From positions 2,666,001-2,730,000 of the forward strand of contig ML058407.1 of assembly GCA_003013855.2 (NCBI GenBank): a DNA stretch of 64,000 bases, written 5' to 3'. Origin of the DNA: Liriodendron chinense. Taxonomy: Eukaryota; Streptophyta; Magnoliopsida; Magnoliales; Magnoliaceae. The notes below the pieces were generated by a model, which saw only the letters and a list, made by a program, of their open reading frames with translations, searched no databases and had not been told where the DNA came from. The position numbers and the translations under genes were made by a program. Positions 45,960-57,059 of this stretch are shown in pieces; positions within the stretch are counted from its first letter, which is position 1, and every line of letters begins with the position of its first letter.

Positions 45960-48028
45960 TGTTAAAACTAGAAAAATGCTCGTATGGCAGTTTTTCCTAT
46001 GTTTCATAATTCTGGGGGAATTTTGAGTCTAGAGACATCTATAGATAGTCATAAGCAATCACCAAGTATACACAAGAGAGATATCGCAAGGCAAATTTTA
46101 TTCCGAGATTCTGAGATCTTTTACATTCCAGGCTGTGATACTGGTCATGAGCCTTTAATTACATCAATGGATGATCACCCTTGATTAAAAGGCAAAAGTA
46201 AATGAAAGCATGCATCATAGATAAGTTAAATTAAGCATTAAGAGAGCATGAATGTAAATGAAACAAATCACAAACAACACAAAAATTTTTACGTGGAAAC
46301 CCTTACTAGAGAAAACCATGGCACAAAGAGACAAGATTCCACTATGAATGTAGTTATACAATAGATGGAATATTAGAGAGAAAGCCCGGGTAAATCGAGC
46401 AAGTAATTTAAATCGTCAGGGATTATGGTCTTGAGTTCATGGTCATATAGACCTATTTATTTTCTTGTTATGGACTGAGCCATGTTTTTAGACAAGTCAG
46501 ATGTCATTGTCCCATTTTCTTTCGGATTATGTCCGGGTTGAGAGACTGTCAGGATTTTATCGAGTGGTGTAACTCTGGGCCGTTGGCCTCTAGAATACAC
46601 GAGCATTGAATGTTAGTAGGCACGACCCAAGGCCCTCTCCCGTTTATAACGGGTGACCTTAGGAAGGCACTCTGCAACTTCCTGAGCGAGGTTTTTAATC
46701 GAGTGGTGCAACTCTGGGCCATTAGCCTCTGGAATACCGAGCATCGAAATGTTGGTCGGCATGACCCAAGGCCCACGCCCGTATTTTTATGACGGGCGAC
46801 CTTAGGAAAGCACTCTGCAACTGCCTCATCAGTTTAATTGACAGACCCGTTATCGATGGGTAGGGCATCGACTGTCTTTTTTATAGTGGCAATCCATAGC
46901 AGGATATTTCAAGCTTTGTTAGAATTCTTTTGTTTGTGATTTCTTGTGATAACCATAATCTCTTAGGTTTAGCCTTGGACCTTTATCCGGGATGAATAGA
47001 GCTTTATACAGTAAACTAAATGTGTTTCTCCTTGGGGTCGGGCGACGCATCTTCAAGAACACTCCTTCTGTATACTTTTTGATGATCTATTTGAGATCAA
47101 ATGGGCTTTATCGAGCTAAGATCCTTTGAGGATTCCAGTTCAATGGGCTGGATCAACTATTTTCAATACCTGCAAGTGGCTAAATATCAAGTCTGATGGG
47201 TGCTCGTATATGCCAATTTCTGATGAATGATGGGGATCAGTGCCCCGTAAATGTTTAACTTGGCTATTTCATAGCCTGAGAACTTTAGTTTTCCCTCAGC
47301 GTCTTTGAGATCACAATTGATTTCGTTTGGCATCAGTCAATTTTCGGGCCATCAAGGCACTTCTCAGGGCTGAAAATGACTAAGTAGTGGACCTGTTTAT
47401 GGTCTGATCAGGGCATTCGGTGAATATCATCGATGACCATCTTTGAACAAGGGTGGATCATGTCCACGAGAGTCATAGTGCGATCGCATTTTGATTCACT
47501 TAGCATAGGTCGATTTCCAAGCCTACAGGGCACTTCCCAAGGCCGAAAATGACCAAGTACTGGGCCTGTTGACCGCTTAATTAGGGTATTCGAGGGTCCT
47601 GAGATTGGATAACCTCGTCATGGTGCATGATTATGATGTATCATGTTATCAAGAAGAAAAGTTTCTCTCTCAGGCTCAGTCAAATTCTGTCCGATTCTCC
47701 TCTATTTCGGCCATTTCCGGCTCTTTCGGGAGGATTTCCAGAGTTGCCAAATTGGCTAAGTGTTGGTTATTTTTTTTATTAAAATAATGATTTAGGCCAT
47801 TTATCATTGACCATTGGTGAATCTGATCTGGGGGATGGAAAGATCTCACTGGTGTGCATCTAAGAGAGGTGATTTCATTGAAATCCGATCCCGAACGAAG
47901 GCGGGCCGCACGGTGGAAGGTCCACCCCTCCAACTAGCATCCAGGCGTATAGAGGGGTGCATGTGGGCACATGTGGTGTTTCAAAATGAGAAGCGGGCTC
48001 ATGTCGTTAGGAGGTGGGCACACGTGAC

Positions 48029-49992
48029 TGAAATTACGTCGGTAGTCTAACATGACACCTTCGTATGTGCAGAAGCTTAAAGAGAAACTAGAATTATGGC
48101 TAAGTCCTATAGGGGGGGTTGGGGGGGTGATTAGGACCTTTTGAAATTCTTTTTGCCTACTTATACAATTTAACAAATTAAACTAAGTAAGCAAGAACAC
48201 TTCGGCTTCCAAGCCTAAGTGAGTTCAATCACAAGACTAGCATATGGTTTAAGCAATAAACAACCTAGTCTAAGCATGCATAGATAATCAAATGATTTAA
48301 CTAATCAAGCTCCTAATCTATGCAACCTATGTAGACTTATGAGAATGGATCAATGAGCTCAAGTCTACATAATTAGTGAAAGTACATCTTGTGTGTGGAT
48401 GTGCCTATTTAGTGTCTAGCATACATTCTTATCAAGCATACATAATTAACAATTAAACATTCAATGCTAAGATAACAATGTGCTCAATCAATCACGAACA
48501 CAAGCATGTATAGTGGTTCGACTTTGGGTCTACTCCACTCCCGGTTCAAGTACTCAACTCCTTTGGGCACACCGCCATTCACTATCGGAGGTTTTAAAAG
48601 AGGTTCACCTCTCAACCTTTACATGAAGGTTTTTTCGGTTCACCTCTCAACCATAACCGGAGTTTTGGACATAGGCTAACTCTTAACTCGACGCATGTTC
48701 ACTCCCGTGTCGGAGGCTCCCCCTTGGAGACTTTATTTAGGCCCAGCAAACGAGCCAAGGAGCGCCAAATAGCCTCTAGTCTTTAGGCCGATAAACAAGC
48801 CAAGGAACTGCCAACATCCTTAGTTTGATTTTGACAAACAAACTCTACACTCAACTCCCATAGGGAATTGAGTGGATGGACTCTCAACAAAGACAACCTT
48901 ACTTATCGGATGAGCCCCTTATTCAGCGCCAGTTCGGGTTGCTTAATCTCCACTCTCCCGTGCTTCAATCAGCTTCTCTTACTCCCCCTATCGTGTTGCC
49001 GTTGTGTCGCCAATGCCTCAGCTACACTTGATCAATCACCTTGCTTGTGATGCCTTTGAGATGTCGAAGGTGATAAGAGGGTAGGTTTGAGAACTCTATA
49101 CTTAATAGGAATGCGTTACTTAGAGTTGCTCACCTACAACGATCTCATCTTAGAGATTTGGATAGGGATATGCCTATCAAGGAAGATCCAAACTCTAGAG
49201 ATCAAGAGGGGATGAAGTTCATCTTCTTCATGAGCTTGGAATGCTCCAACTTGTGTTAAAGCACAAGGAAAATGCCTTGCATAGGTTGAGAATGAGCTTC
49301 AAATGGTTACCAACAATGGTGGCTTCACTCCTCATGAAATCCCTTTACCTTTCCCTCAATTCGAGCCAAGCCCTTTTATAAAAGAGTGTGCAACGGATTT
49401 TAAAATGGGCAAAAAATGGCTAGTGTCCACCGGTCATGACTGGTCGGCCAGGGGTCCTCGACCGGTCTTGACCGATCGGTCATAGGTCCAAAAATGGATA
49501 GAGTGTTCATTGTCTCCCCTGGGGGACGGTCAGACCGGTCAAGACCGGTCAACCCAAGGGCTTGTATGCACACTACATTGCTGTCGCTGGACTGGATTTG
49601 TCCGACTGGTCAAGACCGGTCGATCCAATCCAGCCGACCGGTCGTGACTGGTTGGACAGGCCTGGGTTCAACTAAACACTTTGCTGACCTAACTTCGCCA
49701 CATTTCGACCTCTTTGGCCATAGTATGGGTGATCGTTTGGGACACCTAGGGCCAATTTATGATGACTAAAGGATATTCTAAGGGTAGGGTCATCAAGAGG
49801 TTTGGGTTTTCGGTAGGTCAAGGTTCAAGGCTCACCAAATCATCACTTTTACTTATTTCTTCTTCCTGAATGCAGCAGAGCCACTTGAGTCTTCGGTCTT
49901 CGTCTTCATTAAGCTCAACCGACACTAGACTCACTGACTTAAGTGATTAACAAACAAGGTGCACTAGTATGCCACAGAAAAGTGCACTAACA
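48029..49992 (-). mobile_element. Solo LTR C2, TSD GTGAC
   Basis: Read on the minus strand it starts TGTTAGTGCACTTTTC and ends AATTTCA. GTGAC flanks it at 48024-48028 and 49993-49997. Length 1964 bp, collinear with C1 in reverse. It contains a degenerate GACCGGTC array (49425-49660). It inserted into the ACATGCGCC array of the B LTR. Confidence 0.88.
49425..49660. repeat. GACCGGTC array of solo LTR C2
   Basis: Fewer perfect palindromes than C1 and more point changes (GACTGGTC, GACCGATC). The linkers also differ. Confidence 0.82.
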
Positions 49993-50033
49993 GTGACCCC
50001 CTCCCGGGCGCATGTTCCCTTTTTAGTGAAATT

Positions 50034-50035
<2 letters not shown>

Positions 50036-50080
<45 letters not shown>
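50036..50080 (+). repeat. (GA)n microsatellite
   Basis: About 22 GA units inside the B LTR. Confidence 0.97.
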
Positions 50081-50084
<4 letters not shown>

Positions 50085-50539
50085 GATCCCAGGGCGCATG
50101 TCATTTTGCACATGCGCCCAACTCCCAGCAGTGGGCGCATGTCCTTTTTGGACTTAATGATTTTTCACGTTTTCCGACCAAATAGGGGTGAGCACATGTC
50201 TCCCCTGCACTTGGTGCAAATCTGCACTTCCTGGAGAGCAGAAGTGGGTGCATATGCCTCTGCAAAGTGGGGAAAGTCCCAACACTTAGAGAATTTCAGG
50301 ATTTTCCCCCTTGCACTCGTTTTCGTCAGGGGATATCCCTTTCCGGCGAGAGAACTATCCGACGGTAGTCATTTTTGGGGTTCCGGCGGGGAAATCCCTT
50401 TCCAACGAGGGATTCTAATGAGGAAATTCATTCCGGCCAAGGCATCTGGCAAGGAATAATGGAGCGGGCGCATGTACCTCTTGCGTCACTCTGAGGTCAG
50501 AAGGGGATGATGTCGTCTAATGTCATCAGGAGGACCTGC

Positions 50540-50547
50540 TATTTATA
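50540..50547 (-). promoter_or_regulatory. TATA box of minus-strand B LTR
   Basis: Reverse of TATAAATA, flanked by 'gcag' as in the B1 LTRs. Confidence 0.6.
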
Positions 50548-51497
50548 GTAGTGCAATTGGGTTCAGGTCCTACCCGATGGGTATTTTTCGACACATGTGT
50601 TTCTGGAGTGTTTCCCGGCACATGTACTGGGTGAAAGTGTTGAGGGCAAGGGTCCGGGCGCATGTCATTTCTGGCGGATTTTTTGGGAGGTTTCCGGGAA
50701 AATGTTCGAATTGCTTTCTTTCGAATACACGTTGCAGGCGTATGTGGTTAAAGGCCGGGCACCTGTCCCTCTTGGAAATTTCCACTTTTACCACTACTTA
50801 GCCAAATTTCAGATTTTTGCACTTTGTGAGAGAGACAATTCCCAAACTTAGAATTTTTTAAGATTTTAGGCTCCGACGGGAGACCTCCAAAGGACAGCTA
50901 CCTTTTCTGGGATTGCGGTCACTATTGTCAAGCCACTTCTAGGCTGGGATGGACCTCTTGAATGAATGGAATGGGGTGTGGAGGTCCAGGTGTTGCAAAT
51001 TTTGGTACTTCCTTCCTAATTTGGAGCCTCCAGGGTCGACTCGTCGTATAGGAACATTGTTCCGGGGAGCGCGCACATGGAAACACACACCGCAAGGACT
51101 TCAAACTTGCTATTTAAGGATTTTGGGGCACTCTGAATCATTTGGCAGTGGTACGGATGTCTAGATCCTCTCTGAAATGATAGCTGTAGGCTAATTGATA
51201 CGTTTTGGTCAGCTCAGGTCAAGGGGTGAAACGCATTTCAAGGTGCGCAGGTAAAGATACGCACCGTGTGACTTTAAAACTTACAGGTTAAGGGTTTCAG
51301 GGTAATCCAAATCATTTGGCACCCGCATGTCCGGTTCTACTCTGAAATGCTGTTTATAGGTTTTGGTCGCTACTATGTGGTTAGGGTTGCACTGGCCTTT
51401 TTTGGGTTTTCTTGATCTCGAAATTGATCTAAATCATCGCAGATAGACCGAGGGATATTGTTTTACCATGGGTGTGAATTTGAGCCCCAACACAAGT

Positions 51498-51702
51498 ATT
51501 TCGAATCATTTGGCGGCAATACGCATGTCCAGTTCCGTTCTGAAACGACATTTGTATGTTTCAACTACGATTGCACAGGTCACCTAGGGTTAGGGCTGTG
51601 CTGGTGTTTTTTGAGTATTTTTCAGCTCTAAAATTAATCTGAATTATTGTAGATGGACCGCTAGATGTTGTTTTATCATGGGTGCGAATTTGAGCCCCAA
51701 CA
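51498..51702 (-). repeat. Outer minus-strand B LTR, first 205 bp
   Basis: It ends GAGCCCCAACA and is a second, diverged copy of 51290-51492, so the PMD-bearing element inserted into another B LTR. Element D then inserted at its edge. Confidence 0.75.
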
Positions 51703-51978
51703 CCTGTTAATGCAAAGATTTGTCAATTACCATGGTTAGTGTGTCGTCAAGTCTGCTTGCGGCTGAAGACAGAAGCTACTCAAAGAAGATCGCTCATCTA
51801 GTCAGCTTCATAGCCTCTCCATCCAAACCTTTGATCCCAAAACCCTTCTATAGATGGCCCAATCCTTCCTAGTTACATCCTTAGCCCCATCTATAGTCCA
51901 CCTTCCATAAAGATCAGCTATGGAAGGGTCCATTATGGCAGATGTTGCTTAAAAAATGAAAATCAGTATATCTATTGT

Positions 51979-52441
51979 CTCCGATAGGTGTCCGATCCAT
52001 TGGAGATGTGTCCGATAGGTGTCCGATCAATCGGACGATATGTCCGATCAATCGGAGATTTGTCTAGCAACATTAAAAAACTCTCTGGACATTTTTCCGA
52101 TCACTCGGAGGACTGTCCGATCAATCGGACAGGGTGTTCCGATCAATTGGAGAATGATCCGATCCATCGGACGGAATTCTAAAAAATTACATAAACTCTC
52201 TGGAAGAATTTACGATCAATCGGAACATTTGTCCGATCAATCGGATGACGTGCTCCGATCCATCGGAAGTACATCCGATCCATCGAAGGAAAATCCAGAA
52301 AAATACATAAACTCTCTGGAAGAAATTACGATCAATCGGACAGGGTCTTCCAATCAATCGGAACTAAGTCCGATCAATCGGAGAACCTGTTTTTCAGCAA
52401 AAATTCAAATCAAGCTAATACTTATGTCCGATCGATCAGAT
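51979..52441. repeat. TCCGATCAATCGGA palindrome array (5' LTR of D)
   Basis: Numerous copies of TCCGAT-CA-ATCGGA or variants (centres CA, CC or CG) alternate with an 'ataaactctctggaagaa' linker. One linker reads ACTCTCTGGACATTTTT (52081-52097 with its flank), shared with family A. Confidence 0.92.
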
Positions 52442-52480
52442 CCTATCGAGGTGACCGTTTTCTGACCGTTGAATGTCATC

Positions 52481-52490
52481 TCTATATATG
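52481..52490 (+). promoter_or_regulatory. TATA box of D 5' LTR
   Basis: TCTATATATG preceded by 'gaccgttgaatgtca' and followed by 'gaactcgg'. The C LTR has a matching arrangement around 2467-2525. Confidence 0.65.
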
Positions 52491-53476
52491 GAACTCGGTT
52501 GGATCTTGTGGAGATCACCTTGAGCTTCACCTAGGGTTTGTTTGTGCTTTCTCCTTGAGATCCCCTTCTCTCATACCCTGTGATTTGTTGAGTTCATACT
52601 TCAATCCATGTTGATCTGACCAACATTGAAGAGCATTCAAAGCTTGGATTGAATCATGAACTCAACCACTCTTTAATGGCATCTTGACCTACCTCTCAAA
52701 GTTATACTCTTGTCATCAATGCCATTAATGGTGGTTTAAGTAGAAGCTACTCCTCATATAAAAGCCATATCCCAATATAGCCTCAACCAAACCCTAATAC
52801 CTCACCTTGGAATCTATAAGGAGTCATCCGTAGCAAGGTTGCTGATCGAGGGAGCTGAAGAAGGTATTTTCCGTGCAAGCCGAAGCTTCTTCAACAAAGG
52901 CATCATCAAGGGGCTCAATCAGCTAAGTATATTTAGTCTTTCGAGTCCAAGAAACCTCCTCAACTTGAGATTTGGGTTTTCAGAGTTTGAAGACACAAAC
53001 TCGTAAGAGTCCTTGCGTAGGACAAGTCCTTGAGTAGGACAAGCCCTTGTGTAGGACAAAGTGGTTCATGGATTAGTCCTATGGAAGGATGAATCCATGT
53101 GTTGAGTCTTAAGTCCTTTTGTAGGCTGTTAAGGTTTATGGTTAACCTCACTTAAAACCATAGTGATAGTGAAATCCGGCCACTCAATGAGTGAGTGGAT
53201 CAGCCGGGAGTGGAGTAGGTACATAACCGAACCACTATAAAAATCTCTTGTTGTGTGATGAATGGATGAACTGCTTTACTTCTTTCACTTGTGCTTTTAT
53301 TGATTTATTTTCTGCATATCTTGTGCTTGAAGAAAGTTCTCTAAGAATACTTTGCATGATTACAAGTGTGTAATTTGGTAATTTTAAAAAGTGTCCTATT
53401 CACCCTCCTCTAGGACAAGGTAACTTGTTTCTTGCTTCTATAAAAGCGGTAATCAAACTTATACCGCATTTTCAAT

Positions 53477-53488
53477 TGGTATCAGAGC
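53477..53488 (+). other. Primer binding site, initiator-Met tRNA type (D)
   Basis: TGGTATCAGAGC, the standard copia PBS, 2 bp after the LTR. Confidence 0.96.
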
Positions 53489-53548
53489 GGGTTCCTCCTC
53501 AAAGGCGTAACAGCCCGGAGTGTGATCCGTCTCTAGAAGCTTGAAATC

Positions 53549-55500
53549 ATGTCAAAAGGGGATTCTAGTATGGTTTCTAAACCTCCATATATTGATGGAT
53601 TAAACTATGCATATCAGAAAGCAAGAATGAGAGTCTTCTTACAATCATTGGATCATGCAACATGGAGGTCTGTGGAAATCAAATATGAAACACCCCTCTT
53701 GAGCACAGTCACAAATGGGGTCACCACCACCACAGTCAAACTTGATGATTTATGGACTGATCTTGAACAACTGAGATACATTAGTAATGCAAAGGCACTC
53801 AATGCTATCTTTTGTGCCGTTTCAGTAGATGAGTTCAAAAGAATTTGCAATTGCACAACTGCTAAGGAAGCATGGGACATCTTTGAAACTACTCATGAAT
53901 GAACTAATACAGTCAAGAGGTCGAAACTTCAGCTCTTGACTACTCAATTTGAGAATATGAAAATGGAAGAACATGAGAACTTCATGGACTTTTACACCCG
54001 GCTGAGCGATGTCACCAATGCTATGTGGGGATTGGGGGAGAGGATATCGGATCCGCGCATTTGTAGGAAAATTCTAAGATCCTTACCCGAACGATTCTCC
54101 TCCAAGGTCATAACTATTGAGAAATGTAGAGATATTGATACTATAAAAATAGAAGACTTACTAGGATCTCTACAGACCCATGAACTTCATTTCAAGAAAT
54201 CCCCAAAAAGTAGAAACACAGTGCTGAAAACCTCACACACTACACAAGAATCTGTAGTTGATAGTGATGAAGAAATGGATATGAATGAAATGGCTCTTAT
54301 GGCCAAGAAGTTTAGAAAATTCTTCAAAAACAAAGGAAAAAGGGTTGACAAAAATAGCAAATCTTTTGACAAAAAGCGCTATACAGGAAAATCTTACAAC
54401 AAGCTAAAAGATCCTAAGTGCTACAACTGTGGACGCTATGGTTATATTGCCTCTGACTGCCAAGCTCCTGCCAAAGAAAAATTAAAAAAGAAAGCAATGG
54501 CAGCCATATGGGACAACCTCGACAGTACAGATTCAGAAACAGATGAATATCAAAGTGATGGGAGAGGATCAGTTAAAATTTTAATGGCCTCCATCTCGGA
54601 GATTGTCCCAAATATACAAGGTGAAAGAGACAAGGATGATCATGAGCTATCAGAAAACAATGTGACATCCTCCGATGATGACGAGGATGATAATGAAGGT
54701 TTGCAAGTTGCCTATGATGAGTTATTTCGTCAAAGCATCCTTCTTACCAAGAAGTTGAGCCAAGCTAATATTGACAACAATAAATTGGCTGATGAAATGC
54801 AAGAAGTGAAAGGAGAAAACAACAGATTTCACTTTCAGATCTGTGACTTGGAAAGGAAAAACAAAGCAGCTCAAAACAAAATTAATACCCTAGAAGATGA
54901 GCTGAAAAAGGCAAAATCTACAAATCAATGTCTAATCTTGCAGCTTAATCAAGAACATCAACTCAATGAAAGATTTGCCCAGAGTAGAGAAAAACTAGAC
55001 AATATTCTTAAATCAGGTAAGCCTTGTAGGAATACAAGAGGGCTAGGCTATGGTGAGCAAACTAAGGTTAGTAACCCAGAACCTGAAAAGATTAGGAATG
55101 CATCAGGAAGCGCTAAGAAAAATTCACCTATATGCCATGCATGCGGAGATGTTAGACATTTGAAGTTTGAATGCTTGATCTTTAAGAATTCGGTTCGGAA
55201 CTTGAAAGGTAAATTTGTACCTACCGGAAAAAGGATGAATCATATGTGGAGTCCTCCTAAACAAACACCATACAAAAATGGAAACATGAGGAGAAATTAT
55301 CCCACTCCACCGAAGAAAGACAAAAGAATGGAAGAGCTCCTTGAAATGGTAAAACAGTTAAACAAAAGAACCATGGAGCTGATGAAAGAGAAATCAAGCA
55401 AAGAAAAAACCTCAACACCTTATGCTCAAACGATGACATCTCTAGAATCAACCAAGAAGCCTGTTTCTCCAAAAAGGGTAGTATCTAAATGGGTAGTAAA
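53549..55500 (+). pseudogene. gag part of element D
   Basis: The N-terminal part (53549-53902) has the copia gag region ending 'AKEAWDIFETTHE' before the first stop. After it comes the 'LTTQFENMKMEE' capsid block. A zinc knuckle at 54419-54460 reads CYNCGRYGYIASDC, with Tyr where the metal-binding His is expected. A second knuckle at 55133-55174, CHACGDVRHLKFEC, has all four ligands. Between them is an acidic, Lys/Glu/Asn-rich stretch (about 54540-55020) with heptad-like leucines, probably a coiled coil. Two knuckles separated by a long coiled coil are unusual compared with the short gag of other copia lineages. Confidence 0.88.
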
Positions 55501-56760
55501 GAACAAATGCTTAGTTATCCATACAGCCCTTAGAGCCGGAAGAAACACTCGGTGGTATCTTGATAGTGGATGCTCCCGACACATGACAGGTGACAAGACT
55601 CAGTTTTGTGATTATGCTGAGTTTGATGGTGGGTCTGTTACCTTTGGAGATGGGAGTGTTGCCAAAATTGTTGGAAAGGGAACCATCACCGGGCCAAGAT
55701 TGCCCAAAATTGAGGATGTACTGTGTATTGACGGTTTGAAACATAATCTATTAAGCATCTCTCAAATATGTGATGAACAGCATTCCGTAAAATTCTCCAA
55801 AGAAATGTACGAAGTTATGGACCAAACTGAAAAATTGATACTAAAAGGGTTTCGCACTGGAGATAACTGCTATGTTATTGAAAACAAGGGTGATGAGGGA
55901 CCATCTGCCGTATGCCACATGGCCATTAATGATGAGACTGAGTTATGGCATCAACGGCTTGGTCATGTCCATTATAAGAATCTCGCTAGGTTGAGTAGAA
56001 AGAAATTAGTAAGAGGATTACCCAACATTGGGAAGAAACCAAAAGAAGTATGTGCAGAATGCTTGAAAGGTAAACAAATTAAAGTTGCACATAAGAAGAC
56101 ATCCATCATTGCTACGTCAAAACCCCTTGATCTACTCCACATGGATCTCGTAGGTCCCACTAGAGTAATGAGTCAAGGTGGTAAGAGGTACTTCTTTGTT
56201 ATCGTTGACGACTATTCCCGATATACTTGGGTTGTATTTTTGAAAGAAAAGTCTGATACATTTGAGGAATTTGAGAAACTCATGAAACGACTCCACAATG
56301 AGAAGGAATGTACAGTGAAACGTATTAGGAGTGATCATGGGGGGGAATTCGAGGACGGGTGATTTGAACTATTCTGTGAAAATCTAGGCATCAAACATGA
56401 ATTCTCAGCCCCAAAAACTCCACAACAAAATGGAGTAGTAGAGAGGAAAAACAGAGTTCTACTTGACATGGCCACATCTATGATGAACAGCAAAAATATA
56501 GCAAAAAATCTGTGGGCCGAAGTAGTGAATACATCTTGTCACATCATTAATCGAGTTTATTTGAGAGCCAGCCTAGATAAAACCCCATATGAGCTGTGGA
56601 ATGGAAAAGTTTCAAACATCAAGTACTTTAGGGTCTTTGGTAGCAAATGTCACATCCTTCGAGATCGAGAAAATCTAGGAAAATTTGACTCTAAGAGCGA
56701 TGAGGGAATATTTCTAGGATATGCTTCTGATAGTCGTGCCTATAGAGTGTACAACACAAG
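55501..56760 (+). pseudogene. Protease and integrase part of element D
   Basis: The protease active site WYLDSGCSRHMTG starts at 55553. The GAG-pre-integrase block 'LWHQRLGHVHYKNLARLS' begins near 55940 and is followed by CAECLKGK, together giving the HHCC zinc site. In the integrase core, the first Asp is in 'LLHMDLVGP' (56144-56146), the second in 'IRSDHGGEF' (56333-56335) and the Glu in 'NGVVERKNR' (about 56440). A TGA at 56360-56362 splits the core. Integrase would insert the DNA copy and make the 5-bp target duplication seen at this element. Confidence 0.92.
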
Positions 56761-57059
56761 GACTAAAACAACTCAAGAATCCATAAATGTTATCATTGAT
56801 GACCAATCCAAAGAAGATACAAGACTTGATGATGATGAAGTGGGAGAACCATGCCACATAGGTAAACCTGTTGAAAAATCTCCCACTCCTAATGCCTCAA
56901 TAGCTTCTAGAAATGTTCCACATATCAAGGATCATCCCCTCAATCAAATAATTGGAGATCCGGATGTTGGAGTCAAGACTAGGAGACAACTTGAGGCCAT
57001 CAATAGTCATGTGTGCTTCACTTCAAAAATTGAACCAAAAAATATAAATGAGGCTCTCA

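Larger units (their letters stand above)
49998..50770 (-). repeat. ACATGCGCC array of minus-strand B LTR
   Basis: GGGCGCATGT repeats around the reverse TATA box, interrupted by a (GA)n run. Confidence 0.83.
45960..51492 (-). repeat. 5' LTR of the PMD-bearing B element, split by solo LTR C2
   Basis: It runs from TGTTAAAACTAG (LTR 3' end) to GAGCCCCAACA (LTR 5' end) on the plus strand. Without C2 it is about 3.56 kb. Blocks matching the B1 LTR appear in reverse order, including the cacctgtt/aacagg blocks near 46560-46800 and the motif array (47950-48028 and 49998-50770). The TATA box is at 50540-50547 (minus). Confidence 0.82.
51705..53474 (+). repeat. 5' LTR of element D
   Basis: From TGTTAATGC to GCATTTTCA. 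Array 51979-52441, TATA 52481-52490. The downstream half resembles the C LTRs. It is 21 bp shorter than the 3' LTR because one motif unit is missing near 52345. Confidence 0.93.
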
